The notes under the pieces are model-generated. The model was given only the letters and a program-made list of their open reading frames with translations. It was not told where the DNA came from and did not search any database. From a bacterium (GTDB lineage Bacteria > Elusimicrobiota > Elusimicrobia > UBA1565 > UBA9628): 46,625 nt of DNA. Shown here one piece after another: positions 30,495-38,591 of the stretch. Made by a program: the position numbers and the translations under genes. The stretch's first letter is position 1. The number at the start of each line of letters is the position of its first letter. Location: NCBI GenBank assembly GCA_021799485.1, contig JAJZAK010000016.1, forward strand, positions 1-46,625. The letters are read 5' to 3'.

Positions 30495-30526
30495 CTTCGC
30501 AACGAAGCGGCCGCTTCGTTGCGAAG
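30495..30526. promoter_or_regulatory. Perfect 32-bp palindrome between divergent genes
   Basis: Two 16-bp arms (30495-30510 and 30511-30526) are exact reverse complements without a spacer. Each arm also contains its own mini-hairpin (CTTCG...CGAAG). It lies between the start of the nitroreductase gene (minus) and the acetyl-CoA synthetase gene (plus). It may be an operator for both, or a cruciform-type element. Confidence 0.6.
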
Positions 30527-30538
30527 CGCAATCATGGC

Positions 30539-32311
30539 ATGAAGACGCGATGGGCGCCCATCGTCAAATCGCGGCCTTCCCAGGGCGCGATCCCCAACTT
30601 GGAAGACTACGCGAAGGCGTGGTCGACGTTCTCCTGGGACGCGGCGCGCCGGGAGCTCGCGGGACTTCCGGGAGGCGGCGGCCTCAACATCGCTTACGAG
30701 GCCGTGGACCGGCACGTCGATGCCGGGCGCGGCGGGAGCGTTGCTTTGCGATGGCTGGGTAAGGACGGAGCGATCCACGACTACACGTTCGGCCAGATCA
30801 AGTCGCTGACGGATCGCTTCGCCAACGTCTTGGGGGGGCTCGGAGTCCGCAAAGGCGACCGGGTCTTCGCGCTTTGCGGCCGCATCCCCGAGTTGTATGT
30901 CGCGGCCTTGGGGACTCTTAAGAGGGGAGCCATCTTCTGCCCCTTATTCTCGGCTTTCGGCCCGGAGCCCATACGGTCGAGGCTGATGATCGGCCAGGCG
31001 AAAGTTCTCGTTACGACGGAATCGCTCTACCGGAGGAAGGTCGAAGCTCTGCGCGATGCCCTCCCGTTTCTCGAGAGGGTGGTCGTCATCGCCGACGCCC
31101 CGGGCGGGGGAGGCTCGGCGCCCGGAATTGTCGATTACGCTCGCACGATGGAGGAAGCCTCGGAGAGATTTGCGATCGCGCCGACCGCCGCCGAGGATCC
31201 GGCGCTGCTTCATTTCACGAGCGGCACGACAGGGTTTCCCAAGGGCGCCCTTCACGTGCACGACGCTGTCGTCGCCCACTATGCGACCGGGAGGCTCGCG
31301 CTCGACATGAAGCCCGGCGACGTGTTCTGGTGCACGGCGGATCCCGGCTGGGTCACCGGAACTTCCTACGGCATCATCGCGCCCCTCGTCAACGGCGTTA
31401 TGAACCTTGTCGTGGAGGCCGAGTTCGACGCGGACCTGTGGTTGGAGATCCTTGAGCGCGAGGGGGTCTCGGTCTGGTACACGGCTCCGACGGCGATCCG
31501 AATGCTGGTCAAGGCCGGGAGCGCCCTCGTGAAGGCTCACCGCTACCCGCGTCTGCGCTTCATGGGGAGCGTGGGGGAGCCGCTCAATCCCGAGGCCGTC
31601 GTCTGGGGTCAGGAAGCCTTCGGATTGCCCTTTCATGACAACTGGTGGCAAACCGAGACCGGCGGCATTATGATCGCGAACTTCGCCTCCATGGACATCC
31701 GGCCCGGCTCGATGGGGCGGGCGCTGCCGGGCATCGAGGCCGCGATCGTCAGGCGCACCAAGAATGGCGCCGAGGAGATCCGCGAGCCGGAGGCTGATGG
31801 GGAGCTCGCGCTGCGGCCAGGGTGGCCGTCGATGTTTAGGGCCTATTGGAACGAGCCTGAACGCTACCGGAAGTGCTTCGCGGGCGGATTTTATCTTACG
31901 GGGGACTTGGCCCGGCGGGACGCGGACGGCTATTTCTGGTTCGTGGGACGATCCGACGACGTCATCAAGAGCTCCGGGCATCTCATCGGGCCTTTCGAGG
32001 TGGAAAGCGCGCTGCTCGAGCATCCGGCGGTGGCCGAGGCGGCCGCGATCGGATTACCCGATCCTGTCGCGGGCGAGCTCGTCAAGGCCTTCGTGACGCT
32101 CAAAAGCGGATTCGAGGCCTCCCCCGAGTTGCAGCTCCGCATCCTGGGCCTGGCACGATCGAGGCTTGGCGCCGCGGTCGCGCCGAAGGATCTCGAATTT
32201 CGCTCGGCCCTGCCCCGAACCAGGTCCGGTAAGATCATGAGGAGGCTCTTGAAGGCCCAGGCCCTCGGCCTCCCGGAGGGCGACCTGTCCACCCTGGAGG
32301 CGCCGTCATGA
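30539..32311 (+). CDS. acsA: Acetyl-CoA synthetase, AMP-forming
   Basis: A 590-residue ANL-superfamily ligase making acetyl-CoA from acetate, ATP and CoA. The start at 30539 is set by the truncated paralogue at 44141, which begins with the same M-K-x-R-W-A-P-I-V-K-S. Motifs: P-loop [20 protein letters not shown] (acetate-specific), Y-L-T-G-D, and the C-terminal [11 protein letters not shown] whose Lys is the site of regulatory acetylation reversed by CobB. The stop overlaps pdhA as ATGA. It begins a five-gene operon. Confidence 0.92.
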   Translation: MKTRWAPIVKSRPSQGAIPNLEDYAKAWSTFSWDAARRELAGLPGGGGLNIAYEAVDRHVDAGRGGSVALRWLGKDGAIHDYTFGQIKSLTDRFANVLGGLGVRKGDRVFALCGRIPELYVAALGTLKRGAIFCPLFSAFGPEPIRSRLMIGQAKVLVTTESLYRRKVEALRDALPFLERVVVIADAPGGGGSAPGIVDYARTMEEASERFAIAPTAAEDPALLHFTSGTTGFPKGALHVHDAVVAHYATGRLALDMKPGDVFWCTADPGWVTGTSYGIIAPLVNGVMNLVVEAEFDADLWLEILEREGVSVWYTAPTAIRMLVKAGSALVKAHRYPRLRFMGSVGEPLNPEAVVWGQEAFGLPFHDNWWQTETGGIMIANFASMDIRPGSMGRALPGIEAAIVRRTKNGAEEIREPEADGELALRPGWPSMFRAYWNEPERYRKCFAGGFYLTGDLARRDADGYFWFVGRSDDVIKSSGHLIGPFEVESALLEHPAVAEAAAIGLPDPVAGELVKAFVTLKSGFEASPELQLRILGLARSRLGAAVAPKDLEFRSALPRTRSGKIMRRLLKAQALGLPEGDLSTLEAPS

Positions 32312-33303
32312 CGCCGGCCGAGGAGGACCTCAAGGCCGTTGGAAGGGAGCATGCGCTCGATCTCCTGCGGCGCATGATGCGCATCCGCATTTTCGAGCGG
32401 AAATCGGCCGAGCTCTACAGCGCCGGCAAGATCCGGGGCTTCCTCCATCTCTACGACGGCGAGGAGGCGGTCGCGGTGGGGGCTTTCCAGGCGATCGTTC
32501 CCGAGGACGCCGTGGTCGCCAACTATCGCGAGCACGCCCACGCGATCGAGCGCGGCGTGCCGCTCAATTCCGTGATGGCCGAGCTCCTGGGCAAGGCCGC
32601 AGGGACGAGCCGCGGCCGCGGCGGATCCATGCACCTCTTCGACGCCGCGCGGGGATTTTACGGGGGCTTCGCCATCGTCGCCGAAGGCCTCCCGGTCGCT
32701 GTCGGCCTCGCGCTCGCCCGAAAAATGAGCGGCAAGCCCGGGATCGTAACCTGCTTCTTCGGCGACGGCGCGACCGACGAGGGGGAGTTCCACGAGGCGA
32801 TGAACCTGGCCGCCCTTTGGAAGCTGCCGCTTCTGTTTTTGTGCGAGAACAATCTCTACGCCATGGGAACGGCCCTGTCCCGGCGCCAGGCGCAGACGGA
32901 CATCGCGCTCAAGGCACGGGGCTACGGCATGCCAGCCCTGTCGGTGGACGGCCAGGACGTTCTCGCTGCCGAGGCTGCGGCCCGCCGCGCCGCGCTCGCC
33001 GTGCGGCGGGGGGAGGGCCCCTGTTTCGTCGAGTTCCGCACGTACCGTTTCCGAGCGCATTCCATGTACGATCCCCAGCTCTACCGAGGGAGGGAGGAGG
33101 TCGAGAGCTGGCGGGCCCGGGACCCGATCACGCTCTTTGCGGAAAGCCTTTCGCGGGCCGGCCTCCTGGGCGATGCGGAGCGCCAGGCGATGGAGCGCGA
33201 AATCGAACTTGAGATCGAGAAGGCCGCTTGCTTTGCTGACGGGGCGCCGGTCGAGCCGGAGGAGGATCTTCTCAAGGACGTGGCGGCGGGAGAGGCGGGA
33301 TGA
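32308..33303 (+). CDS. pdhA: Pyruvate dehydrogenase E1 component, alpha subunit
   Basis: A 331-residue thiamine-diphosphate enzyme subunit. It has the R-M-M-R-I-R-x-F-E start, [16 protein letters not shown], and the TPP/Mg motif [19 protein letters not shown]...C-E-N-N. Pyruvate is the likely substrate, but 2-oxoacid relatives (acetoin, branched-chain) cannot be excluded from sequence alone. It overlaps the genes on both sides by 4 bp. Confidence 0.9.
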   Translation: MTPAEEDLKAVGREHALDLLRRMMRIRIFERKSAELYSAGKIRGFLHLYDGEEAVAVGAFQAIVPEDAVVANYREHAHAIERGVPLNSVMAELLGKAAGTSRGRGGSMHLFDAARGFYGGFAIVAEGLPVAVGLALARKMSGKPGIVTCFFGDGATDEGEFHEAMNLAALWKLPLLFLCENNLYAMGTALSRRQAQTDIALKARGYGMPALSVDGQDVLAAEAAARRAALAVRRGEGPCFVEFRTYRFRAHSMYDPQLYRGREEVESWRARDPITLFAESLSRAGLLGDAERQAMEREIELEIEKAACFADGAPVEPEEDLLKDVAAGEAG

Positions 33304-34295
33304 AATACCGCGAAGCCGTGAGGGCGGGGCTGCGGGAAGCGTTGCGCTCCGATCCGCGAGTTTTCCTCATGGGCGAGGACGTCGGCCGCTACGGGGGTTC
33401 CTATGCCTGCAGCCTGGGACTTCTGGAGGAGTTCGGGCCGGAGCGGATTCGCGACACGCCCTTGTCCGAGTCTGCGTTCGTCGGCGCCGGGATCGGCGCC
33501 GCCTTGGGGGGCATGAAGCCCATTGTGGAGGTGATGACCGTCAACTTCAGCCTCCTCGCACTCGATCCCATCGTCAACGTCGCGGCGACGATCAGGCACA
33601 TGTCCGGCGGGCAGTTCGGCGTGCCGCTCGTCATCCGGATGGCGACCGGCGCGGGCCGGCAGGTCGCGGCGCAGCACTCCCACAGCTTCGAAGGCTGGTA
33701 CGCCCATGTGCCCGGCCTCAAGGTCGTCTCGCCCTCAACCGTGGCCGACGCCAGGGGGATGCTTCTTGCCGCGCTCCGCGAGGCGGATCCCACGATCATC
33801 TTCGAGCACGCGGCTCTCTATCCTATGGAGGGCGGCCCTGTCCCGGACAATATGGCGGTCGATCTCTCTCGCGCCGCAGTCAGGCGGGCCGGCAAGGACG
33901 CGACGATCCTCGCGTTCGGCGCGAACCTTTGGAAGGCGCTTTCAGCGGCGGAGGAGCTTGCCCGCGAAGGCGTCGAGGCCGAGGTCGTCGATCTGCGGGT
34001 CCTGCGTCCGCTCGACGACGATACGATCCTCTCTTCGGTCCGGAAAACCCGCCATGCGGTCGTCGTGGACGAGGCGTGGAGGAGTTTCGGATTTTCCGCT
34101 GAGCTTTCGGCGCGCATCATGGAAGGGGCCTTCCGGGATCTGGCCGCGCCGGTGGCGCGGGTCTGCAGCGCCGAGGTTCCCATCCCCTACCCCAAGCATC
34201 TGGAGGACGCGGCTCTTCCGCAGCCGGGCGCCATCGTCGCGGCCGTTCTTGCTACCATTGGCAGCGGCACAGCGATCGCTCATGGCAGAGTTTAA
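33300..34295 (+). CDS. pdhB: Pyruvate dehydrogenase E1 component, beta subunit
   Basis: A 331-residue transketolase-fold subunit that completes the E1 heterotetramer. [46 protein letters not shown] and [11 protein letters not shown] are typical. It overlaps pdhA by 4 bp, and the E2 gene starts 14 bp before its end. Confidence 0.9.
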   Translation: MKYREAVRAGLREALRSDPRVFLMGEDVGRYGGSYACSLGLLEEFGPERIRDTPLSESAFVGAGIGAALGGMKPIVEVMTVNFSLLALDPIVNVAATIRHMSGGQFGVPLVIRMATGAGRQVAAQHSHSFEGWYAHVPGLKVVSPSTVADARGMLLAALREADPTIIFEHAALYPMEGGPVPDNMAVDLSRAAVRRAGKDATILAFGANLWKALSAAEELAREGVEAEVVDLRVLRPLDDDTILSSVRKTRHAVVVDEAWRSFGFSAELSARIMEGAFRDLAAPVARVCSAEVPIPYPKHLEDAALPQPGAIVAAVLATIGSGTAIAHGRV

Positions 34296-35274
34296 GATGC
34301 CGTCCCTCGGGGCTGACATGACCGAGGGCGTTTTGGTGGGATGGCTCAAGAGCCCGGGAGAAACCGTCCGGAAAGGGGACGTCATCGCCGAGGTCGAGAC
34401 CGACAAGGGGGTCATCCAGGTCGAGGCCTTCGTGTCCGGCACCTTGGACAAGATTCTCGTCAAGCCAGGAACAACGACCCCCGTCGGCACCCTGTTGGCG
34501 ATCATCCGGGAGGACGGACAGGCCGCTCCGCCGCCGCGAGCCGCCATGGCAGCATCGACGACCGAGCCGCTGCCGCGGCGCTCTCCCGTCATCACGCGGG
34601 ATGACGATAAGTCGGAGCGCATGCGCCGTGCCATCGCCGCGGCCATGGAGCACTCGAAAAGGGAAATCCCGCACTATTACGTCTCGGAGACGATTGACAT
34701 GCAGGCGGCGCTCGATTGGCTCGCGGGTTTCAACGCCAAGTTTCCAGTCGCCCAGCGCATCCTTTACGGCACGCTTCTCATCAAGGCCGCGGCGATGGCG
34801 CTTCGCGACTTTCCGGAGTTCAACGCCTCCTGGCAGAACGGCCGCGTCGTTGCCCATCCATCGATTCACATAGGCGTCGCGATCACGCTTCGATCTGGCG
34901 GGCTCGTCGCTCCGGCCCTGCGGGACGCGGACCGGCAAAGCCTCTCCGAGATTATGATCAACGTCCGAGACCTGGCCGAAAGGGCTAAGAGCGGGTCCCT
35001 GCGGGCTTCGGACCTCTCCGATGCGACGGTGACGGTCACGAGCCTAGGCGACCGCGGCGCCGAGTCGGCCTGTGCCGTCATCGTCCCGCCGCAGACGGCG
35101 ATCATCGCCTTCGGCAGGATCGTCGAGCGGCCCTGGGCTGTCGAGGGGCGGGTCGTCGTTCGATCGACGACCATGGCCACGCTTTCCGCGGACCATCGCG
35201 CCAGCGACGCCCACCGCGGCGGTCTTTTTTTGGCCGCGATTTCCCGGCTTCTGCAAGCGCCGGCGGCGCTATGA
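34282..35274 (+). CDS. pdhC: Dihydrolipoamide acyltransferase (E2), without a visible E3-binding domain
   Basis: The ATG at 34282 gives 330 residues; longer in-frame readings are an artefact of the overlap with pdhB. The N-terminal lipoyl domain (about 1-78) carries the lipoylation site E-T-D-K-G (Lys42). A short Ala/Pro linker leads straight to the catalytic domain (about 105-330: [16 protein letters not shown], and the active-site A-D-H-R-A-S-D-A). The roughly 35-residue peripheral subunit-binding domain normally between them is not visible, and the usual D-H-R-x-x-D-G has Ala for Gly. No E3 gene is present in the window. Confidence 0.88.
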   Translation: MAEFKMPSLGADMTEGVLVGWLKSPGETVRKGDVIAEVETDKGVIQVEAFVSGTLDKILVKPGTTTPVGTLLAIIREDGQAAPPPRAAMAASTTEPLPRRSPVITRDDDKSERMRRAIAAAMEHSKREIPHYYVSETIDMQAALDWLAGFNAKFPVAQRILYGTLLIKAAAMALRDFPEFNASWQNGRVVAHPSIHIGVAITLRSGGLVAPALRDADRQSLSEIMINVRDLAERAKSGSLRASDLSDATVTVTSLGDRGAESACAVIVPPQTAIIAFGRIVERPWAVEGRVVVRSTTMATLSADHRASDAHRGGLFLAAISRLLQAPAAL

Positions 35275-35531
35275 GCGCCCAACCCAAGACAGGCGAGGGG
35301 TTAAGGGAGACGATCCTAGGGATTCTGGCGGAGATTGCCCCTGAGGCGGACTTAAGCCGGCTTAAGCCCGAGGAGAACCTGCGCGACGCGCTCGATATCG
35401 ATTCCCTGGATTTCCTTCATTTTGCAAGCCGCCTGGAGCAGCGACTGAGCATCCGGATTCCCGAGACCGATTACCGCAAAATCGCGACCTTGGCGGGCTG
35501 CTTGGGCTACCTCGGGTCGAAGACGTCTTAG
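35271..35531 (+). CDS. Acyl carrier protein
   Basis: An 86-residue ACP. The phosphopantetheine Ser lies in D-A-L-D-I-D-S-L-D-F-L-H-F (D-S-L motif), followed by helix III and R-I-P-E-T-D-Y. It overlaps E2 by 4 bp, completing acs-pdhA-pdhB-pdhC-acp. An ACP behind a pyruvate dehydrogenase is unusual and may receive or store the acetyl group. It is not next to fatty-acid synthesis genes. This operon ends just before the tRNA hotspot. Confidence 0.85.
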   Translation: MSAQPKTGEGLRETILGILAEIAPEADLSRLKPEENLRDALDIDSLDFLHFASRLEQRLSIRIPETDYRKIATLAGCLGYLGSKTS

Positions 35532-35693
35532 GCCCGTTTTCCCTGCACGCATCTCTGTGGCCAAAATGCGGCCAAATCGTTCGGGAAACGGGGGTAAATC
35601 AGGGAAAAGCAGGGAAGCCTAGGGAAAACGCCTTACACGCATTCTCCCTCGAAGAATCGGTTTCTCGACGGAGATTTTTGACACGCATTTCGG

Positions 35694-35744
35694 GCCGCTG
35701 AGGGATTTTAAGTCCCTTGCGTCTGCCAGTTCCGCCACCTGCCC
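35694..35744 (-). pseudogene. Truncated tRNA-Leu(UAA), 5' part only
   Basis: On the minus strand the segment gives acceptor strand GGGCAGG, T8-G9, the D-arm with GCGGAACTGGCAGACGC, and a perfect five-base-pair anticodon stem around CTTAAAA, with anticodon TAA, then CAGCGG of the variable arm. After about 35694 the match ends: no T-arm (TTCRA) and no CCTGCCC 3' acceptor strand follow. A tRNA-Leu(UAA) gene was probably interrupted here by integration. A functional copy must exist elsewhere. Confidence 0.65.
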
Positions 35745-35878
35745 GTGTGGGAAATTCAAGGATTTTTTTGAGCGGGGGCTCCGAAAGTTACACGCATGCG
35801 GCCAAAATGCGGCCAAATCCGGCGATGCGTGTACGTCATGCGTGTCAGGATTTTACCCTTTTTTACACGCATGGGGCC

Positions 35879-35919
35879 GATGTGTGTCAGCGAGGGGTGA
35901 GTAGTCCCTTGCGTCCTGG
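35879..35919. repeat. tRNA-Leu-like att repeat, copy B
   Basis: This is the partner of copy A at 16037-16078. It contains ATGTGTGTCAGCG and TAGTCCCTTGCGTCC. Its minus strand reads GACGCAAGGGACT...CCCCTCGCTG, matching the tRNA-Leu fragment around the anticodon stem, but with a mispaired base and a changed loop, so it is not a tRNA. It ends 26 bp before the stop of the 35945 gene. Confidence 0.5.
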
Positions 35920-35944
35920 AAAACTCCACCTGGACCCCCGCTCG

Positions 35945-36295
35945 TTAAGTTATCATGGCCCCCGCAGGCGCAGGTCCCAAGAGATAACATCGTTTCCCGG
36001 AGTTTTTGGAGCTTTTGCAGACCGAGTCTTCCAGGAATTTGCATATGACTTGGGTGATGTGGCCCTGATGCTGTAAGGCGATCACTTCACGTTCTTTCTT
36101 GAGCTCGGAGGCGAGGGTAGTCTCAATGCTGAATTGGCCGACCTCCGACGCCTTTTTGATGCGCGTCTCCAGGCTTTCTATCCTTTCATTTGTGTAAAAA
36201 TCACATGAGATGTCGAATTGGCCTTTTTGGCCTTGGATATTAACGCCTTGACTGACGTGTTGCGCTTGTTTTTGATCTTGACGATCTCCCAGCAT
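35945..36295 (-). CDS. Coiled-coil hypothetical protein of the NYN cassette
   Basis: A 116-residue protein starting at ATG 36295 after GGAGG. The N-terminus is Gln-rich (Q-D-Q-K-Q-A-Q-H-V-S-Q-G-V-N-I-Q-G-Q). The middle (E-R-I-E-S-L-E-T-R-I-K-K-A and A-S-E-L-K-K-E-R-E) should be a coiled coil. The tail is Cys/Lys-rich. It follows the membrane gene at 36297 by a single base, in one transcript with the NYN nuclease. No family was recognised. Composition is more AT-rich than the neighbouring metabolic genes. Confidence 0.6.
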   Translation of the reverse strand: MLGDRQDQKQAQHVSQGVNIQGQKGQFDISCDFYTNERIESLETRIKKASEVGQFSIETTLASELKKEREVIALQHQGHITQVICKFLEDSVCKSSKNSGKRCYLLGPAPAGAMIT

Positions 36296-36296
36296 T

Positions 36297-36461
36297 TTAG
36301 TCCTCCATTCTCTGCGACTGCGTTTGGTTGCTTGGTCCTTCAGAATGCTGCTCTTGGGATTGGGACATCCTTCGTTTTGTCCGAGCTGCCGTTATAACAA
36401 TGCCCAGCAAGGCGATGATCGTCCCGATAAACCATTCCATATCGGCCGTGGAAATAGTCAT
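36297..36461 (-). CDS. Small single-helix membrane protein of the NYN cassette
   Basis: A 54-residue protein starting at ATG 36461, with GAGGAAC upstream. A short N-terminus is followed by one transmembrane helix (W-F-I-G-T-I-I-A-L-L-G-I-V-I-T-A-A) and a positively charged stop R-T-K-R-R, then a polar Gln/Ser-rich tail. The topology would place the tail in the cytoplasm. It sits between the NYN nuclease and the coiled-coil gene, and the GGAGG for the latter lies within its last codons. Confidence 0.65.
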   Translation of the reverse strand: MTISTADMEWFIGTIIALLGIVITAARTKRRMSQSQEQHSEGPSNQTQSQRMED

Positions 36462-36492
36462 GCTGTGTTCCTCGATGGGTCGTCTACTTCTG

Positions 36493-37149
36493 CTAGTCGC
36501 GGGGGCGCGGGCTATAGGACTGGAGGCCGTCGATGTGCTCGTGAAGGTCGGGGTTGATGGGGTTCCACATGGGGTCGAGAACGAAATCGATCCCCTCGCG
36601 TCGCGCTAGCTTCGCGGCCGGGACGAAGTCGCTGTCCCCGGAGATGAGCACGATCTTGTCGGCAAGCCGTTTGAACGCCAGGGCTGCAATATCGAGGCCG
36701 ATGCGCATGTCAACGCCCTTTTGAACGATGTCGGGTTTGACATCTGCCTCCGTTAGGTCGCTGATCTTGATGCGCTGGCGAAGAAGGTCCATCAGCTTGG
36801 ATTTTTCGACCGTCCAACCACTCCTGTCCCTTATTTCGCCCCGCCTGAGAGCGACCTTCCGAAGTTTTTTGAGTTCCTCGAAAAACCGCAACTGGAAATC
36901 GGCCTGTGCGGTTTTGGAGAAATCGACGAGCCGTCCTGTTATGGGATTGTGGAGCTTTTTGGCGAAGGGGGGGCAGTCGTAATAGAAGATGCGATAAAGC
37001 TTTTCGCCTGCTTCCTGGTCGACATGCTTCAGCGCCAGCGTAAAAAGATTCTTCGCGACTGAGTGGGGGTCGTGATGGGCGGCGCCGTCGTACAGCGCGC
37101 GATAGCGTTTTTGGAAAAAACCGCCGTCAATAAGGACTGCTGTTGGCAT
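36493..37149 (-). CDS. NYN-domain ribonuclease-like protein
   Basis: A 218-residue PIN-fold protein of the NYN/LabA (DUF88) family. The acidic metal-site residues are visible: Asp in V-L-I-D-G-G-F-F, Asp residues in K-G-V-D-M-R-I-G-L-D-I-A, and V-L-I-S-G-D-S-D-F-V-P-A-A. NYN proteins act as Mg-dependent ribonucleases in RNA decay and in several defence systems. The ATG follows GGAGGTGTGCC, and the promoter at 37249-37277 reads into it. It heads a three-gene minus-strand cassette beside the integration hotspot. Confidence 0.85.
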   Translation of the reverse strand: MPTAVLIDGGFFQKRYRALYDGAAHHDPHSVAKNLFTLALKHVDQEAGEKLYRIFYYDCPPFAKKLHNPITGRLVDFSKTAQADFQLRFFEELKKLRKVALRRGEIRDRSGWTVEKSKLMDLLRQRIKISDLTEADVKPDIVQKGVDMRIGLDIAALAFKRLADKIVLISGDSDFVPAAKLARREGIDFVLDPMWNPINPDLHEHIDGLQSYSPRPRD

Positions 37150-37248
37150 AATGGCACACCTCCATACGAGAACATAATCGGAACTCCTGGGCTCGGCACC
37201 CCCGCGATTTGTTGTTGGAGATGCTTACTGCCAGGAGTCTATGAAAAG

Positions 37249-37277
37249 ATTATAGCTGGAATTCTCGCAGGATTCAA
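37249..37277 (-). promoter_or_regulatory. Sigma-70 promoter of the NYN cassette
   Basis: Reading the minus strand, TTGAAT (37277-37272), a 17-bp spacer and a perfect TATAAT (37254-37249) lie about 100 bp before the NYN start codon. It is one of the strongest promoter matches in the window. Confidence 0.7.
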
Positions 37278-37286
37278 GTCGACGCA

Positions 37287-37342
37287 TCAACTCACGTAAG
37301 ATGTCCCCGAACATGGCCCCGTCAACTCACCTAAGATGTCCT
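37287..37342. repeat. Insertion-sequence end remnant, doubled 20-mer
   Basis: TCAACTCACGTAAGATGTCC (37287-37306) and TCAACTCACCTAAGATGTCC (37323-37342) are direct repeats differing at one base, with a 36-bp period. On the minus strand they read GGACATCTTA-x-GTGAGTTGA, a pattern often seen at IS ends. The second copy contains the ATG used by the 37336 gene, so that gene's start seems to have been created by the insertion. Confidence 0.45.
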
Positions 37343-37965
37343 CCAACGGCCAAAGTGTCCCACTGATTATAAACCTCAACACCCTGTTGGCGTTCTGCAT
37401 TTTGGCGTCGCGGCCGACCTCGCTCTGGGCCGGGTCTCCCGAGGATTCCATGATGACGGAGCTGGATGACGAGGAGGCGCCGCCCCAGGCGCCGCGCAAG
37501 GCCTATCTCTTCGCCGATCTCGACTATTTCGACCCGACCGATCTGGCCAACCAGCTCCTGGACGCGACCGGACAAAGCCTCTCTCTGAGCGGCGCGTCGG
37601 GATCGAATTCCGTCTCCGCCGCCGGCGCCTGGGGCGGGCGCGTGGGAATGCTCTTCACCCTCGATCCGAAGCTGGCCCTCGGCGGGAGCTTCGGCTACAT
37701 CGCCGGCCCGCGGCTCTCCGAAAGCGCCCAAGGCACGGCGAACGGCGGCGGAGCCTTCACCTTTTCGGCGATGGGCATCGGCTGCTCGACCCCTTTGACA
37801 ACCGGCACGGCAGCGGGGTTTTCCTGGGAGGTCGAGCCATCGATCCTCTACGGGCGATTCGGCATCGCTTTCCGCTACGCCCAATTTCCCGGCGGACTCT
37901 CGAGCGGCGGGCAATTCACCCGGGAATGGGCCTCCTTCGGAAGCTTCTTGGAAGTCGCCTTTTAG
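37336..37965 (+). CDS. Outer-membrane beta-barrel-like protein, altered N-terminus
   Basis: A 209-residue reading frame. A hydrophobic stretch (L-N-T-L-L-A-F-C-I-L-A-S-R-P-T-S-L-W-A) resembles the core of a signal peptide but lacks the usual basic start, because the first codons lie in an IS-end repeat. Beyond about residue 55, alternating hydrophobic and polar segments with Gly and aromatic residues (G-R-V-G-M-L-F-T-L-D-P-K-L-A-L-G-G-S-F-G-Y and F-L-E-V-A-F at the end) look like barrel strands; the last residue is Phe, as in outer-membrane barrels. The true original start is probably lost. Whether it is expressed is unclear. Confidence 0.5.
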   Translation: MSSNGQSVPLIINLNTLLAFCILASRPTSLWAGSPEDSMMTELDDEEAPPQAPRKAYLFADLDYFDPTDLANQLLDATGQSLSLSGASGSNSVSAAGAWGGRVGMLFTLDPKLALGGSFGYIAGPRLSESAQGTANGGGAFTFSAMGIGCSTPLTTGTAAGFSWEVEPSILYGRFGIAFRYAQFPGGLSSGGQFTREWASFGSFLEVAF

Positions 37966-37967
37966 CT

Positions 37968-38591
37968 TTATCGCGAAATGCTGCGGCGCGAGAGATCGGA
38001 CAGCCAGCGAGCCGCTTGTCCCAAGATCGTGTCGAGCGCGCGGTCGGCGGCGGTGACGCCGCTGTAGGGATCGTTCCCCGGGGCGTCCTCGACGTCCTCG
38101 AATCGCCGCGTGCCCACAATGCGTCCCGAGCGGGCTTTCACAAGACGCATCTCAAGGGACATCCGCACGCGGCTGGGTTTGGCGAAGAACTCTTGAACGA
38201 GGAGCAAGTCATCGACGTCGAGCCTGTAGTCGGCGGCTTCCGGGTGGGGCTCCGCCGCGACGGAGCCCCAGGCGCCTTTCTCCTCCAGGTATCGGACGAG
38301 CGCCGCCTGCAGCATGCGAGCGGGGGAGTCCACCCACTCATTGACGGAATAATAAAGCAGCTCGCCGGGACGAGGGGAATAGGCCATGAGACGCGTCTCG
38401 AAGCCGGCCCTGGCCCTCGGGACGGACACCGCCAAAGCCGGCGCCCCGAAAGCGGCTTCTTTCGGCGCCGGCGCAGGGTCCTGGGCCGAAAGCTGATAGA
38501 AGCGGACGCTGTCGCTCGCGCCGAGGCCCGGGCTCAGGCAGCCGGCCGCCGCGGCGGCCGCCGCGGCGAAAAGGACGCCGTGCCGAGTCAT
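37968..38591 (-). CDS. PqiC-like ABC-transport auxiliary lipoprotein
   Basis: A 207-residue lipoprotein. The signal peptide is an Ala-rich helix ending in A-A-A-A-G-C. The mature part (F-Y-Q-L-S..., A-L-A-V-S-V-P-R-A-R-A-G-F-E-T-R-L-M-A-Y, L-L-Y-Y-S-V-N-E-W-V-D-S-P-A-R-M-L-Q) is characteristic of the PqiC/ABC-auxiliary family that works with MCE transporters at the outer membrane. It overlaps mlaD by 4 bp and closes the operon. Confidence 0.8.
   Translation of the reverse strand: MTRHGVLFAAAAAAAAGCLSPGLGASDSVRFYQLSAQDPAPAPKEAAFGAPALAVSVPRARAGFETRLMAYSPRPGELLYYSVNEWVDSPARMLQAALVRYLEEKGAWGSVAAEPHPEAADYRLDVDDLLLVQEFFAKPSRVRMSLEMRLVKARSGRIVGTRRFEDVEDAPGNDPYSGVTAADRALDTILGQAARWLSDLSRRSISR

Larger units (their letters stand above)
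35545..35919. repeat. Integration hotspot: repeated ACACGCAT octamers and att-like 20-mers
   Basis: The octamer ACACGCAT or its complement ATGCGTGT occurs at 35635, 35681, 35790, 35825, 35838 and 35865, with variants near 35545 and 35880. The 20-mer GGCCAAAATGCGGCCAAATC occurs at 35559-35578 and 35800-35819, each preceded by CACGCAT. Such blocks look like nested attL/attR sites left by several tyrosine-recombinase elements. They surround the truncated tRNA-Leu. No intact gene lies in 35532-35944; a 119-codon plus-strand frame here has neither ribosome site nor plausible sequence. Confidence 0.6.

Noticed and set aside
33706-34281. Long N-terminal extension of the E2 protein
   Set aside because: The frame is open only because it overlaps pdhB. 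The lipoyl domain starts cleanly at the ATG at 34282, as in other E2 proteins.
35694-35744. A functional tRNA-Leu(UAA)
   Set aside because: D-arm and anticodon arm are perfect, but the T-arm and the 3' acceptor strand complementary to GGGCAGG are absent in the following 150 nt. It is a truncated gene.
35717-36076. 119-codon plus-strand frame across the hotspot
   Set aside because: It runs antisense through the tRNA fragment and the 35945 gene, has repeats in its sequence and no ribosome site.
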